The notes below the pieces were generated by a model. That model did not search any database. It was not told where the DNA came from and saw nothing but the letters and a program-made list of their open reading frames with translations. From Parietaria judaica (Eukaryota > Streptophyta > Magnoliopsida > Rosales > Urticaceae), in the NCBI GenBank assembly GCA_954871525.1, contig OX940871.1:16956532-17020531 (forward strand): DNA of 64,000 bases, written 5' to 3'. The translations under genes were made by a program, and so were the position numbers. How positions within the stretch are numbered: position 1 is the first letter of the stretch; each line of letters starts with the position of its first letter. This document shows positions 36,235 through 47,864 of this stretch, one piece after another.

Positions 36235-36952
36235 CCCTACAAGAAATTAGGTTTTTGCCGGCGTATTTCTTAAAACAGCCGGTGAATCTTAAGCTTATAC
36301 CGGCGTTATTGTGATATGAGCCAGCAAAACCCATGTTCTTTATCGGCATTACAATTGCGCCGGCGAAAGACTATTTTACCGGTTTTTTTTTCGTAAAAAC
36401 GCCGGTGAATGTTACTTGTTTTCCGGCGCTTTTATAGAATGCACCGGCAAAGGCCTAATTATTTACCGACGCAAATGAAACGCCGGTGAAAGCATCTTTT
36501 ACCGGCCAACGCGCTTAAAGACGCCGGTGAATTTTTATTTTTTCCGGTGTTTTCTTGACATGTGCCGGTAAAAGCCTCATTCTTCACCGGCGCTTACTTT
36601 AGGTCGGCGAAAGCATTCTTTTACCGGCCATCGCGCTTAAAAATGCCGGTGAATTTTTATTTTTCCCGGTGTTTTCTTGACATGTGCCGGTAAAAGCCTC
36701 ATTCTTCGCCGGCGCTTACATTAGGTCGGCGAAAGCATTCTTTTACCGGCCATTGCCCTTAAAAATGCCGGCGAATTTTTATTTTTCCCGGTGTTTTTTT
36801 GACATGTGCCGGTAAAAGCCTCATTCTTCGCCGGCGCTTACATTAGGTCGGCGAAAGTATTATTTTACTGACTTTTTTTTACAACAAGCGCCGCTATATA
36901 TAATGCTTCATAATTTAATATATTAACTGTAAAAACCTATTTTCTTGTAGTG
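36235..36952. mobile_element. Non-autonomous CACTA element (718 bp) with 3-bp TSD
   Basis: The left end is CCCTACAAGAAATTAGG (first A of CACTA changed to C) and the right end is CCTATTTTCTTGTAGTG. Both are flanked by TTA (36232-36234 and 36953-36955), the expected 3-bp duplication. The body is almost entirely GCCGGCG-type subterminal repeats, closely similar to 7111-7660, including a unit with TCATTCTTCACCGGCGCTTA repeated about three times. There is no transposase. It looks like an internal-deletion derivative of the family at 7111, and could be mobilised only by a transposase supplied elsewhere. It ends about 320 bp before the PQ-loop gene start codon. Confidence 0.9.
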
Positions 36953-37138
36953 TTACTTTTACCTATCTTTTGAGCATCTTCGGCGTAAGTATACTTAATT
37001 TTTATTTAATATTAAGAAATATATAAGCCCAATTTTTCTTATTTTTGTTCAAACTATACACCATTTTGACGCTTAAAAATAGTACAACAAGGTATATAAT
37101 TTAAAAGGTCGAATATTCACGCCATTTATATCATTATA

Positions 37139-37141
<3 letters not shown>

Positions 37142-37188
<47 letters not shown>
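37142..37188. repeat. (AT)n microsatellite upstream of the PQ-loop gene
   Basis: About 23 AT units lying 85 to 130 bases before the start codon, where a promoter or leader would be. A second run of about 11 units lies in intron 1 (37510-37532). Confidence 0.95.
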
Positions 37189-37190
<2 letters not shown>

Positions 37191-37272
37191 CTCTCATTTC
37201 CATTACTATAAAACCAAGCATTATAATCAGTGCCATCTCGTAGCACTAACCCTTCAAGAGAGAGAGAGAGAG

Positions 37273-40200
37273 ATGTCAGTCTCGTATTGTGTTGAGCAAA
37301 ACAAGGGATGTGTAGTTTGGGTTCACAGGTACTTCAAGGATTGCCTCTGCAATCTGAGAGACGAATTCTCCTTCGGCTTCGGCCTCATAAGCTTGCTCTG
37401 CTGGGGCGTCGCCGAGATCCCTCAGATCGTCACCAACTTCAAGACTAAGTCCAGCCATGGCGTCTCTCTCGCCTTCCTTCTCACCTGGGTCGCCGGGTCA
37501 GCCTCTCCCTATATATATATATATATATATATCTCATATGAAGAACAGTATATAGATGTGTCGATATATCAAAAAGGTTTAATCTTTTTTATATTTAATT
37601 ACTCAGGGATGTGTTCAATATGATGGGTTGTCTTCTGGAACCAGCGACGGTGAGTGGTGTGGCATTTTCGTAATTATCTCCTATAGTTTTACAGAATGAT
37701 CAGACGAGACTCGCCACATATGTTATAATTTGGGATATTCGTGGTAAAAGTAACAATCTAGCTAGCATTAAGTGCATTGACATGCTTTTAAGCTCATTTT
37801 CAGTGCATAGCACTTAAAAGGTTCTGAAATAATGTTGAGGTCCAATTCCGTCTATCATCAGACTCCGAAAGCATTCGTAATTCTAACACTTACGAGTGTC
37901 TCAAGCTTAACAGATATTAACTCGACATGGACATTATTAGACCTCGTTAATATTTCTATAGTCTTTGCAAACAAGATCAGGAATATGTAGGTACATTTGT
38001 ATAACAAATTGAGTGCTTATAGTGTAAAATTAAAAATTCCAGATAGTTAATATATTTATGGAATATATTTTCACGTGTACGTATTTATATGTATTTTATT
38101 TTAAGTTTGTAGCCTTGTTTATGTATTAATGTATTTGGTTTTGCAATATGCAGTTGCCAACCCAGTACTACACAGCCCTGGTAATTTCATTTTCTAGTAA
38201 AAAATTAAATTATTTTTCTCAGATGTACATAATATTATTTTTGGTGGAATGTGTGTGTATTAATATAATTCACATGACAAGATTCTAAATTGCACCCACT
38301 TAATGATAATGAGTCATTGAATTGTTTGAAGTTTGAACAAATGTTTCCATGGACAAGACAATTCTTGAAAAATAAATAAATCTATATATAATGGCGGACT
38401 CACGAGATACATTCCAGAGTTGAATAAATTTCACGGGCAAAAACAATTTAAAATAATCTAAACAATTAAAATTTAAATAAATTTGAACAAATTATTAACG
38501 TGTTACTGTAGACACCTTTTTAATAGATATCATTAATTATTTTTTTACTGTTATTTTTTTTTTTTTTTCAGCTTTACACAACAAGCACTGTTGTGTTGGT
38601 GCTTCAAAGTATTTACTACGACCATTTCTACTTATGGTGTAAAGGCCGCAAGGCTAATTCCAGGCAAACGGTACATACCGGGACTTCCAAATCATTTAAA
38701 TTTATTGGTGCTTTTAATGGAATTAATAGTAGAGATATTAGCGGCATATATTCTCACAAGTATGATTATTGATGCATTGATACGTTTATGTGTTTTTTTT
38801 TTGGCGGCACGTACCCTCAAGCTCTTATTTCATTATTAGCTAGATATACGATTAGATGTGTTAATTGACGGAGTTAACGTCTTTAGTTAGCCTCCAATTC
38901 TAAGTCTAAGTTCGAGATAACGCCTTTATCATTACCCTCTTCATCCTTAGTTGACAAACTTAGATGAAGCCGTTAAATTGGTCAATTAACGACTCCGAAG
39001 ATATATCTGGTGACGAAATAAGAACTTGAAAGTATATGCCGAAAAAAGAAAAAAAAGTTCTAGGAGAATACAAGTGGATCAATAATCATAACTTGAGGAT
39101 ATATGCCGCTAATATCTCTTAATCATATACAAATTGCTCATAATTATATATTGATGTTTATCAACAGTGTGAAGAAGATGAGAGAAAACCACTGAAACAT
39201 TCAAACTCAGGTGTTGAAGAATCAGGCATTCCAATACCAAGAGCTTCAATAAAAGCCAGTGCTGCTTCTATTCCTAGAAAGGAGTTTTACTACACGTAAA
39301 TTCTTCTTTAACTATTACATTGTCATTATCTTTTTGATTATATACTTAGCTGAAGGGTACATTTATATTAATTTTTGTTTTTCCTTTTGATACACAATTG
39401 AATTAAATCATAGTGTTTCTTTTTTTTCTTTCTATTGAATGTAGAGTACAATATTGATTAGGCTAGAAGAAGCATGATCAATCCTAACCGTTGATTGGAA
39501 CAGATCTGCAAGATCACTAGCTGGCAGTGGCACCCCCCCGTTTCGGACCTATCTTAGGGCTGCGAGAAGTGGCCCTTCGGCGATGGCAGTAGAAAGCGAC
39601 TCATCATCGGACGATGAGTCCTCGCTTCCGATCCGTTCCAAGAAATCTTCCACTCAACCTCGGCCCATTCCAAACTCTGTAAGACTTTGATGTCCGTAAT
39701 TATTCCACACACAAAAAAAATGATTTGATCCGGTGCATTATCGTTGGTATATCAACAGAGGTGATGCCCTTGAGATACATGTTCGAGCATAATGACATTA
39801 AAAAAAAGCTTATCTAAGAAAATAGAATTCAACAAATTCTATTCAAGATAAAAACTGTAGCAGTGTATGGATAGAGATTAGAAGAATTTGGATAAGTTTA
39901 TCGGGTAGGAATCGACCTCGTCGATTCACCACCATTTCACGTCGTCAAAACAGAATCAATGATTAAGCTATATGTAGATCCAATAATACTTATGAACACT
40001 CTAGCCAAATTAGATTTAAGAATCGAGAAAGGGCTAAACCAACAGTAGCTAGAAGCACCAATTTACTATACCCGTCAATTTCCCTTCGCCCTCACGTCGA
40101 TTGAACCAAAACCGCCAACTTCAAGCTCGAGAAATACACCAAGACGCAGAACAGAGGAGAACCTAGTCATACTTTGTTATCTCAATATATTATTTGGTTA

Positions 40201-41839
40201 TCTTTTGTATCTTTCTCTCTCTATATATATACACATATAATATACTAATTGTTGAGCTTTTCTATTTTGAATTTGCCTCATGATTTTGATTAGGTAGCTG
40301 GCTATGGAACATTCCTAAGTGCATCACTTAGTTTGCCCCGAAAAGGAAACGCTTTGACGCAAGCATACGTTGGAGTTGCCGCAAGGAAACTACTCTCGCA
40401 CGTAATAATCACATTCTATCTTATTATCCTTGTTTAATAACGGTGTAATTACTAAAAAAATGTTTGGAAATTTCAAAATTTGCAACGAGCCCAAAAAACT
40501 AAACGGCACATCCAAAATTCTGTTAAATCGATTGAAAAAATTGATGAGATTATGTAGAGAAACATAGTAGACATTGAGAAGATTAGTCATAAACAAGATT
40601 GGTGCGAATACGAAAATCAAAATACTGGATAGTTATGCCGCTATTATCCGGTGTCAGAATCCTCTATGTGATTTCAGAAACTTATGTTATTTGCATATAT
40701 ACATATAAATATAACAGAATAGCTTAAGTGAAAGCCATACTGTATATGGGCAATGGCTAGGATGGATGATGGCTGCAATATACATGGGTGGTAGACTTCC
40801 TCAGATATGGCTCAATGTAAGTGCTCTTTTTTAATTAATTAATTCATAACATTGTTATTCCAATTGATTGGTCATAACTTGTCACCTTCAACTTGTCATT
40901 ATAATTCCACTTTTTTTTTCTTTCTATCATATAATAACACAATTTTTGCTTATATTTGGCAGATTAAAAGAGGAAGTGTTGAGGTAACATTATTTTCCTT
41001 GCCCTTATTTTTTTTTTATACATTACATATTTATTTTCTTTATAGTTTATTATAAGAACAATCCTTTACGGGACATATTTCTAATTCAGCTAATAAAATA
41101 AGAAATATGTCAAAAATACATTCTGTTAATTTGAAATCCGGCTAATAAAATCTACCCTCTAGGTGTACTTTCATTTCATTTTTATACACCCCAGCATTTT
41201 ACAAAATGCGAATTTGTCAAAATATATGACTATATTTTGCCAATTCTTAAAAATAAAGATAGAAGCTTGCAAAAATAATAATATGGAAATAGAGGGTGTA
41301 GAAAAGCAAAAAAATGAAGAAAAAAATGCTTATTTTCTTAAAACTGACTTTGCAGGGCTTGAATCCTCTTATGTTCGTCTTTGCACTCATTGCAAATGTC
41401 ACTTACGTTGCAAGGTGATTTTTCTCATAGATTTTATGTGCCCTTTCATTAATTAATTAAAATTAGCATTGTTTTTTTAATATAATTGATACATATATAA
41501 TATTGCAGTATACTGGTGAGAAGCACTGAATGGGAAAAAATCAAAGCCAACTTGCCATGGTTGCTCGATGCCGTTGTCTGCGTGGCGCTTGACTTATTTG
41601 TATCCTTTCGACATCCGAACTTGATTTCATTTATAATTTTCATGTAAAGTAAAACACGGAAATTTGCATGAAGATTCCTCAAACCGCCATGCAACGGTTT
41701 TTTGACTAGGGTTACCGAAATCATTATTTTTCTTAACAAGTGAAAATTACAGATAATACTGCAATACATATACTACAAGCACTTGCGGACGAGGATAAGA
41801 AACAGACAGGATTATTATGAGGAAGCAAGCAAATCTTGA
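37273..41839 (+). CDS. PQ-loop repeat protein, YPQ1-like vacuolar amino acid transporter
   Basis: Encodes 386 residues in 12 exons: 37273-37496, 37607-37649, 38154-38180, 38572-38670, 39168-39295, 39504-39678, 40294-40401, 40718-40816, 40963-40983, 41356-41414, 41509-41599 and 41753-41839. Every junction is GT..AG and the phases agree throughout. Two PQ-loops are present: AEIPQIVTNFKTKSSHG (PQ at 50-51) and GGRLPQIWLNIKRGSVEG (PQ at 296-297). Each is followed by hydrophobic helices, giving the expected seven membrane spans. A Ser/Arg-rich cytosolic loop (about 132-240) separates the two halves. This matches the plant family related to yeast YPQ1-3 and human PQLC2, which move cationic amino acids across the vacuole or lysosome membrane. 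The Arabidopsis relatives are about 390 residues. Transport by this protein is inferred. The start codon is preceded by a GA run. Confidence 0.93.
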
Positions 41840-42255
41840 ATCAAATTTGTTGTCAATGGTGATTAAAATAGCTCACTTCTCTGAGTTTATTGTAGATGGA
41901 AATCAACAAGTATGTATGTTGTTAAATCATAGATTGACTATTACTTTTGTCTGCTTTTTCTTTCTTTCTTCTCTTAATAATATTATTGGTATTGTTTGTT
42001 ATATAACAGCTTGATGTAGAGTTGATAGTGAAATCAATATTGTCTTAAAACTAATTACATGTTGTTTGGTAGTTAATTTAATTTTTTTTATTTGTTTTTA
42101 TTCTATTCAATTATTCGTAATAATAGTGAAAAAAAATCTTTGCAGTTGTTTTTAAATGAAAATTTGGTACGAAATTTGGTTTTTCTTATTTAGAAAATGT
42201 TAAAACATAAAACTGTTTGAAAAAGTTTTTTAAGTGAATTATTTGATACTAATAG

Positions 42256-42744
42256 CAAGGTTCAACTTACCGAGCTTGCCGATAAATCGCTTGTCGTTAT
42301 CGACGGATTAATCGATAACTTACCGGATTATTATCGACGGAAAACTAATAATACTGTAGCTTACCGATTACCGATCTTTTCGATGATTATCGACGGATTA
42401 TCGACACTTATCGAGGATTATCGATGAAAAATCACTAAAATATTTTTACGAATATATTTACTAAGTTTATAATGTTGATAAAACATTAAAAATGCCAAAA
42501 ATAAAATCCTTTCATACTTAAACATAGGTAAATAAAATATAGTCTCACTCTCGCATATGTAAATAAAATTATCGAAAAGTTGAAAATTTCTTGAAAAAAA
42601 ACATATCTTTGTTATTTTTTAAGATGTTTGCCGATTTTCGGCAAAAATCATGGAAAAGTACTGGCATGGCCGTCTTACCGATAACTACTGGCAAGACAGA
42701 TAATCGAAGATTATCGAAGATAATCGTGGAAAAGTCGAACCTTG
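42256..42744. mobile_element. Non-autonomous hAT element (489 bp) with 8-bp TSD
   Basis: The left end is CAAGGTTCAACTTACCGAG and the right end, reversed, is CAAGGTTCGACTTTTCC. The 8-bp direct repeat ACTAATAG flanks both sides (42248-42255 and 42745-42752). The body is rich in TATCGACGG/TTATCGA units. No protein is encoded. It lies about 415 bp past the stop codon of the PQ-loop gene. A related fragment is present at 58780-58930 in reverse orientation. Confidence 0.82.
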
Positions 42745-42752
42745 ACTAATAG

Positions 42753-44540
42753 TATAAAATATAAATTCGACATTATTGTACATTTTTTTTTTGCTTAAAT
42801 TATTAAAAACTAAAATTTATTCACCTAAGATAATTATTTATCATATACGATATGCATATAGCATTTTTATTTCTAGGCAATTTATTATGTACTTGAAATT
42901 TATGAATCAACTAAGCGACTGTAAATAACTCTTATTATAGAGCCATTATTGTAAATGACCTATTATATGTGTCCTATCCTCCATTATATCTCATTTAATT
43001 TTTACAAGGACAAAATAAAAAGAGAAATCCCGGAACTGAACCTGAACCGAGACAAATCCGAAACCTAGCTGGTTTGGCAGTTTGTTTTGTGCCGTTTTCA
43101 GGACTAAGAAATGTTATAGTTATCAAGCACAAAAGAGCAGTCATCAAAACTTTAGATTAAGATTATGATTATTTTATCGGATATGCACGCAACGAGTGTA
43201 TAATTGGCATAATATAGAGATATCATTCAAGTGAATATAATTTATATCATCAATTTCCTGTGAAAATAGTATACATGAGTTATGAATTTACGTCTCTAGA
43301 TTAGAGACTTTATTAGTCTATGGTAGTGATACTAAATGTGACTGATCACATATAGATCCCAATCACTTCAATATAGAATTGCCCGCGCCTCTCACCCATC
43401 TTGGCAGACTTGGTGCGGGTTTGTAGGAAGCCTGCAACGGCATTGAAAAGGATTGGTAGGCCCCATCTATTTTCTTAATTTTTAATCTTATAAGAATAAA
43501 ATAATCGTGAATAATAAAAATAAATTCTCTGGCGACTTTCTTTTATTGGTAGGTCCCAATAAGAGAAGGTCGCCGGAGACAATGCGACTATGGAAAGCGC
43601 CTGCGCAGGGAGACTTGAGAAGGTCGACAGCTTGCTTCAAAGAGAAGTATTGCCCATCGGAGAGACTCAGAGTTCGTCATTCATGATTAGGGGATTTTAG
43701 AGGGAAAGAGTTGGGAAGAAAAGAAAACGAGCGAAAGATTAGCGCTATATGTGATATTATGTAAATATAAATGATTTATATATTTATAAATATAATTGAA
43801 CAATTATTTTATTTACAAATTAATCTTTGTAGGTTTAAAATTATTTTATTTAAAACATATATTTGTTTAAATTATTTGTCATTAATTAAAATTCGTAATA
43901 ATAATTTCAGCAAATTAATGAATAATTTATTTATTTATATTATTTAATTATTTTTTATTATAAAATTCGTGTATATGTTTTTTTAAGAGCATCAAAATTT
44001 TTGTTTTCCACCTATCATTGGATTCATCTCGTAAAACCTTTTCTAACGATATATTATATTAGTCCATCAGAGTTTATAAAATACAGTTATGATTTATTAA
44101 AGTTTTAAAGAGGAGAGAGAAAAATAATAATGGAGAGAGAATGTGATGATTCGTGATATGAAATCCATTAAGTGCTATTAAGTCTCATTTTTATCACTTA
44201 TTCAATAAGAGGTATTGAGAGGTTTTAAATGGTTACTTTAAAAAATAAAAATAAAAAACAAATGCACTTAATAAACTTAAATCTAATTAATTAAGATTAA
44301 GAGGCCAATTAAGTGCAAACGAATAGAGACTTAGTTGACAAATGAGCCGCTGAATGTAAAATATATTTACTAATTAAATAATTGATTTAGTAAGATAAAT
44401 GACTAGTTAAAATAGATACATTATATTACTTCTCAAATTTATTAAAAAGTAATAATGAGATTGTAATTAGTAATTTTATGAAGTAGCATTACTTATATAA
44501 ATTAATAGTATAAATTTATAATTTAAAATAATTAATCTTG
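42753..44540. other. Intergenic sequence, no gene seen
   Basis: AT-rich. A short GC-richer patch at 43380-43660 has no recognised coding content. The text around 44155-44340 (CATTAAGTGCTATTAAGTCT and an inverted-type CACTTAATAAACTTAAATCT) resembles a common plant MITE, but its borders are unclear. Confidence 0.45.
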
Positions 44541-44848
44541 GGACTTTTAGCGTTTCATTTTTAAACTACCTACTGAAAGATTCATTAGCGGCACGTTTCA
44601 ACTGTGCATCAATTAATCTAAACTTTTAGCTGCTCAATTTTTCTAATTTAGCCGCGGAGAAAAATTCATGCGACTTTCAGCGGCTAGTACTCCTATTGAG
44701 CCGTGAAACGACACTTCTGTGGCGCAAAAATGAGCTGGTAAAAGTATAGAATTTTCGTTGCTCAATTGGCTAAACACAGTGCTAATAGTCTTACTTTCTG
44801 CACCTAGTTTTCGAACTGCACGTCGCAGAAAATCTCGTTTCTTGTAGC
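44541..44848. mobile_element. CACTA-like terminal fragment
   Basis: The right end reads AAAATCTCGTTTCTTGTAGC, close to the CACTA right terminus with G in the place of the penultimate T. The preceding 300 bp contain repeated TTAGCGGC/CAGCGGCT/GAGCCGTG units in both orientations, like a subterminal repeat region but of a different sequence family from 7111 and 36235. The left end was not found. Confidence 0.35.
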
Positions 44849-45204
44849 GAGCGGTAGTAAGGTTAGATTTTTTTATTAATTATTATAATTTTAGTTTTAA
44901 TTTCGGTTTCAGCTGCCATTAATTAGGTTTAAAAAAAAAATCTTATCCTAGTAATTTTTCAAATCGAATGAATATTTAATCAATCTAATTACCAAAACTA
45001 TAAGTATGCAAAATAAAATATAATAAAAATTCTCAAACGCTAAATTAGTAGGAAACAACTAATACACTATCATTTAAGAAGTAGAATATATATTTACAGA
45101 AAATAAAAAACACATTATCCAACTATATATCTAACAAGAAGTCAAAAAACAGTGTAGTTGCTACAGTAGTTAATTTCACCACTTAAAAAATTGCGGATGA
45201 ACCA
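44849..45204. other. Intergenic AT-rich sequence, no gene seen
   Basis: No coding content and no clear repeat. Confidence 0.5.
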
Positions 45205-45350
45205 AGTTTGTTTGGCTAAGTGGTAACTCCACCACTCCTCTATTCAAGAGGTCATGGGTTCAAACCCTCATGGGTCTCAAATGAGTACCCCTTTACATTA
45301 TTGTAAACTTGGCCAATAATGCCACATGTTCTTACACTGAATATATTATG
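45205..45350 (+). mobile_element. tRNA-derived SINE
   Basis: The head has a Pol III box A, TGGCTAAGTGG (45213-45223), and a box B, GGTTCAAACCC (45257-45267), about 33 bases apart, as in tRNA-derived SINEs. The head does not fold as a full tRNA (no matching acceptor arm), so it is not a tRNA gene. The body continues with ATTGTAAACTTGGCCAATAA and ends near CACTGAATATATT. The same body occurs at 31463-31535. The 3' tail and target duplication are not clear. Confidence 0.6.
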
Positions 45351-46688
45351 CTCTAAACACAACACGTGGCCTCTTTCTTTTTCTCTCTTGACCAAAAAGG
45401 CAAAGGAATGAAAGATTAAAATGAAATGAAAAGTGTATATATATATACACTTAAAAAAATTCAAAGGGCCCACTGTGTCAATCGGCAAGACTCCTTGACA
45501 ACATCAAAGGTCCGGAATTCATAACTTAAACAAATAAATAAAAAATTAAATCAATTCAGATAAAGGAGGAAAAAACTTGTTAACCAACTTGGAGGCACGA
45601 GACTCGGTGACTCAACATTCGGACTCGCCCCAGATTTGCTCGAGCCTAGGATGGATTTTCGAGACTAAAACTACAATGTTGGGACCTCAAATATACTGAT
45701 TCTTTAAACCAAAAAAAGAAGATTATTAAAAAATAATTAAACTGTGATAGTAAAACTACAAACTCTTTATGTTATTTTTTTTAAGATTAAGACGTCTGAA
45801 TCATAATGCAGATTTGAATATTAAGATGTTATGACTTAATCTTAATGGCTAAGTCTGTTTGTTTTTCTAGGATCTGAATGAACTTAAAAAATATTTTCTA
45901 TTTATTTAAAATTATTAATAATCTTTAATTATAATGAATAAGATACATAATATTAAGAAAAATAATTAATTAATTATTTAAAGTTATAATTTGATAAACT
46001 ATAAAAAAGTTGTGCACTAATATATCAATCATAATTCATCATAAGATAATGATATTAAATATTAAACAACTTTATTTCAATGGTAATTTTCTTTTAAAAA
46101 CTAAATATTACATTAGTATATAATTATATCAAACACGAATTGTGCATCTCCAACTCCCCAACAATGGGAAAAAATGTAAGACCAAAACAAAACAAAAATG
46201 TCGAAATCCAACGCGACGTCGACAACGAATCAGCCCTCGTCGATAACGACCCCTCCACTTCAATGACTGTGATTGCACTGTTATATAAGCACCCATTTCC
46301 AAACACATAAAAGTCCAAAAATTCAAAGGCTTCACTAATCAGCAGCAATAACAAGAGTTACACAATTCAAATCTAAGTATACGAAACTTAATTTTAGCGT
46401 ATGTAATAACACAAAACCAATGACTAAAACAAGTGAAAAAGCTCCATTAAAATTGATTACGAGTGCTTTGACTAAAAACGAGGAGATTGAAGATCATCAA
46501 AAAAATTTCAAACTCTCTAACATTTAGAGATATGTAATGCCATTATTATACTCAATCTAGCTCATTAAGCATAGTTTCAGTGTTCTAGACTGTAATAATA
46601 AGCATAGATAGAAAGAAACTTCCTCAAAGAACTTCACTTTACGGAAAGTCAGAAACAATGACAGAAGAATTCGTATCCAAAGAGAAGG
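45351..46688. other. Intergenic sequence with MITE-like debris, no gene seen
   Basis: A second possible SINE head lies at about 45465-45525, with weak box-like texts TCGGCAAGACTCC and GGTCCGGAATTC. At 45785-45870 there is TTAAGACGTCTGAATCATAA, then GACTTAATCTTAATGGCTAA, a pattern seen in common plant MITEs. No protein is recognised. Confidence 0.4.
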
Positions 46689-46796
46689 AGAAGAAGTACC
46701 TCATCTTCGCGAGCCTGAGAATCGCACCATCGGCTCCCTCGCCGATTGCTAGAAGACTCGCCGGGGCTTCGCTACCTTCAACCTCTCCGCTGCAGA
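46689..46796 (-). other. Exon-like GC-rich island, unidentified
   Basis: On the minus strand, TTTCTGCAG precedes an open stretch reading GEVEGSEAPASLLAIGEGAD, then GAILRLAKMR, followed by GTACTT. The splice-site-like ends, the open frame and the higher GC content suggest a coding exon or a captured exon. I do not recognise the protein and see no neighbouring exon. Confidence 0.25.
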
Positions 46797-46874
46797 AAGA
46801 GAAAAACAAAAAATAGAACTAGGATATGGGTCTGACCAAAAGTCCCAATAAGTGCTATTAAGCTCTTAAAATTG

Positions 46875-47864
46875 AGGGTAAAGTGCGACTAATGTACCCA
46901 ATGATCTTCTGCGAATTATGTACCCAATGTTTATATTTGGTGGCTAATGTACCCAATGTTTGATTTGTTAGATATTTTCGTGTTTTCCGTCAGTTGACCG
47001 TTAGAGAGTTATCCTCCTCTACATGTACACTTTTTGTATTTTTGACATAACTCACTCATTTTTTGTCCAAAATTTATGCATGTCCTATGGTTGTAAATAT
47101 AAGAGATATATGTACAACTTTGTTGTTTTAAGTTTTTTAAAATAAGTTTTAGAAAAAATACGAAATTTCAAATACAACGTAAAATTAGACGTTAGTTTAA
47201 TATAAAATATTTGTTTCGAGCAAACTTTAATATATTTAATGACTTTATATGGTGAAATGTAAAACTAAAATTTTGTACATAAATATTTTTTATTTCTAAT
47301 GGGTGCTTATTTATAAATTTTGGATAAAAAACGAGTGAGTTATGCCAAAAATATGAAATATGTTATGTGAAATAATCTTTCATATTTTTGGGCATAACTT
47401 ACTCATCTTTTGTCCAAAATTTATAAATAAACACCCGTTGGAAAGATAAAATATTTATCTACAACTATTTAGTTTTATGTTTCATTATAAAAAGTCATTA
47501 AGTATAGTAAAAAAATTTTGAAACAAATATTTTCATTAAACTTACGTTCAATTTTACATTGTATTTGAAATTTCGTATTTTTCTAAAACTTATTTTACAA
47601 AACTTAAAACATAAAAATTGTAGATATATCTCTTTTATTTTCAACCATAGGTCATGCATAAAATTTAGACAAAAAATAATTGAGTTATGTCAAAAATACA
47701 AAAAGTGTGCATATAGAGGAGGATAACTCCCTAACGGTCAACTAACGGAAAACACGAAAATATCTAACAGATCAAACATTGAGTACATTAGTCACTAAAA
47801 ATAAACATTAGGTACATAATCCGCAGAAGATCAAACATTGAATACATTAGCCGTAGTTTACCCT
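46875..47864. mobile_element. 990-bp palindromic element (long inverted repeats)
   Basis: The left half (46875-47358) and right half (47378-47864) are inverted copies of each other over their whole length, with a spacer of about 19 bases. Matching landmarks include AGGGTAAA at both ends, CTAATGTACCCAATG against CATTGAGTACATTAG, GGAGGATAACTC against GAGTTATCCTCC, and GCCAAAAATATGAAA against TTTCATATTTTTGGGC at the centre. AAAATT flanks both ends and may be part of the target duplication. No protein is encoded. It is probably a non-autonomous Mutator-like or foldback element. Confidence 0.8.

Noticed and set aside
37276..37458. Minus-strand frame opposite exon 1 of the PQ-loop gene
   Set aside because: Antisense shadow of a well supported exon with a PQ-loop.
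45205..45275. Functional tRNA gene
   Set aside because: Boxes A and B are present, but there is no matching acceptor stem, so a SINE head is the better reading.
45465..45525. Second SINE head
   Set aside because: The box B-like text GGTCCGGAATTC is too far from consensus and no body follows. Kept only as a note.
46124..46354. Minus-strand frames of 68 and 76 codons
   Set aside because: Two overlapping frames compete, neither with known motifs. Probably chance.
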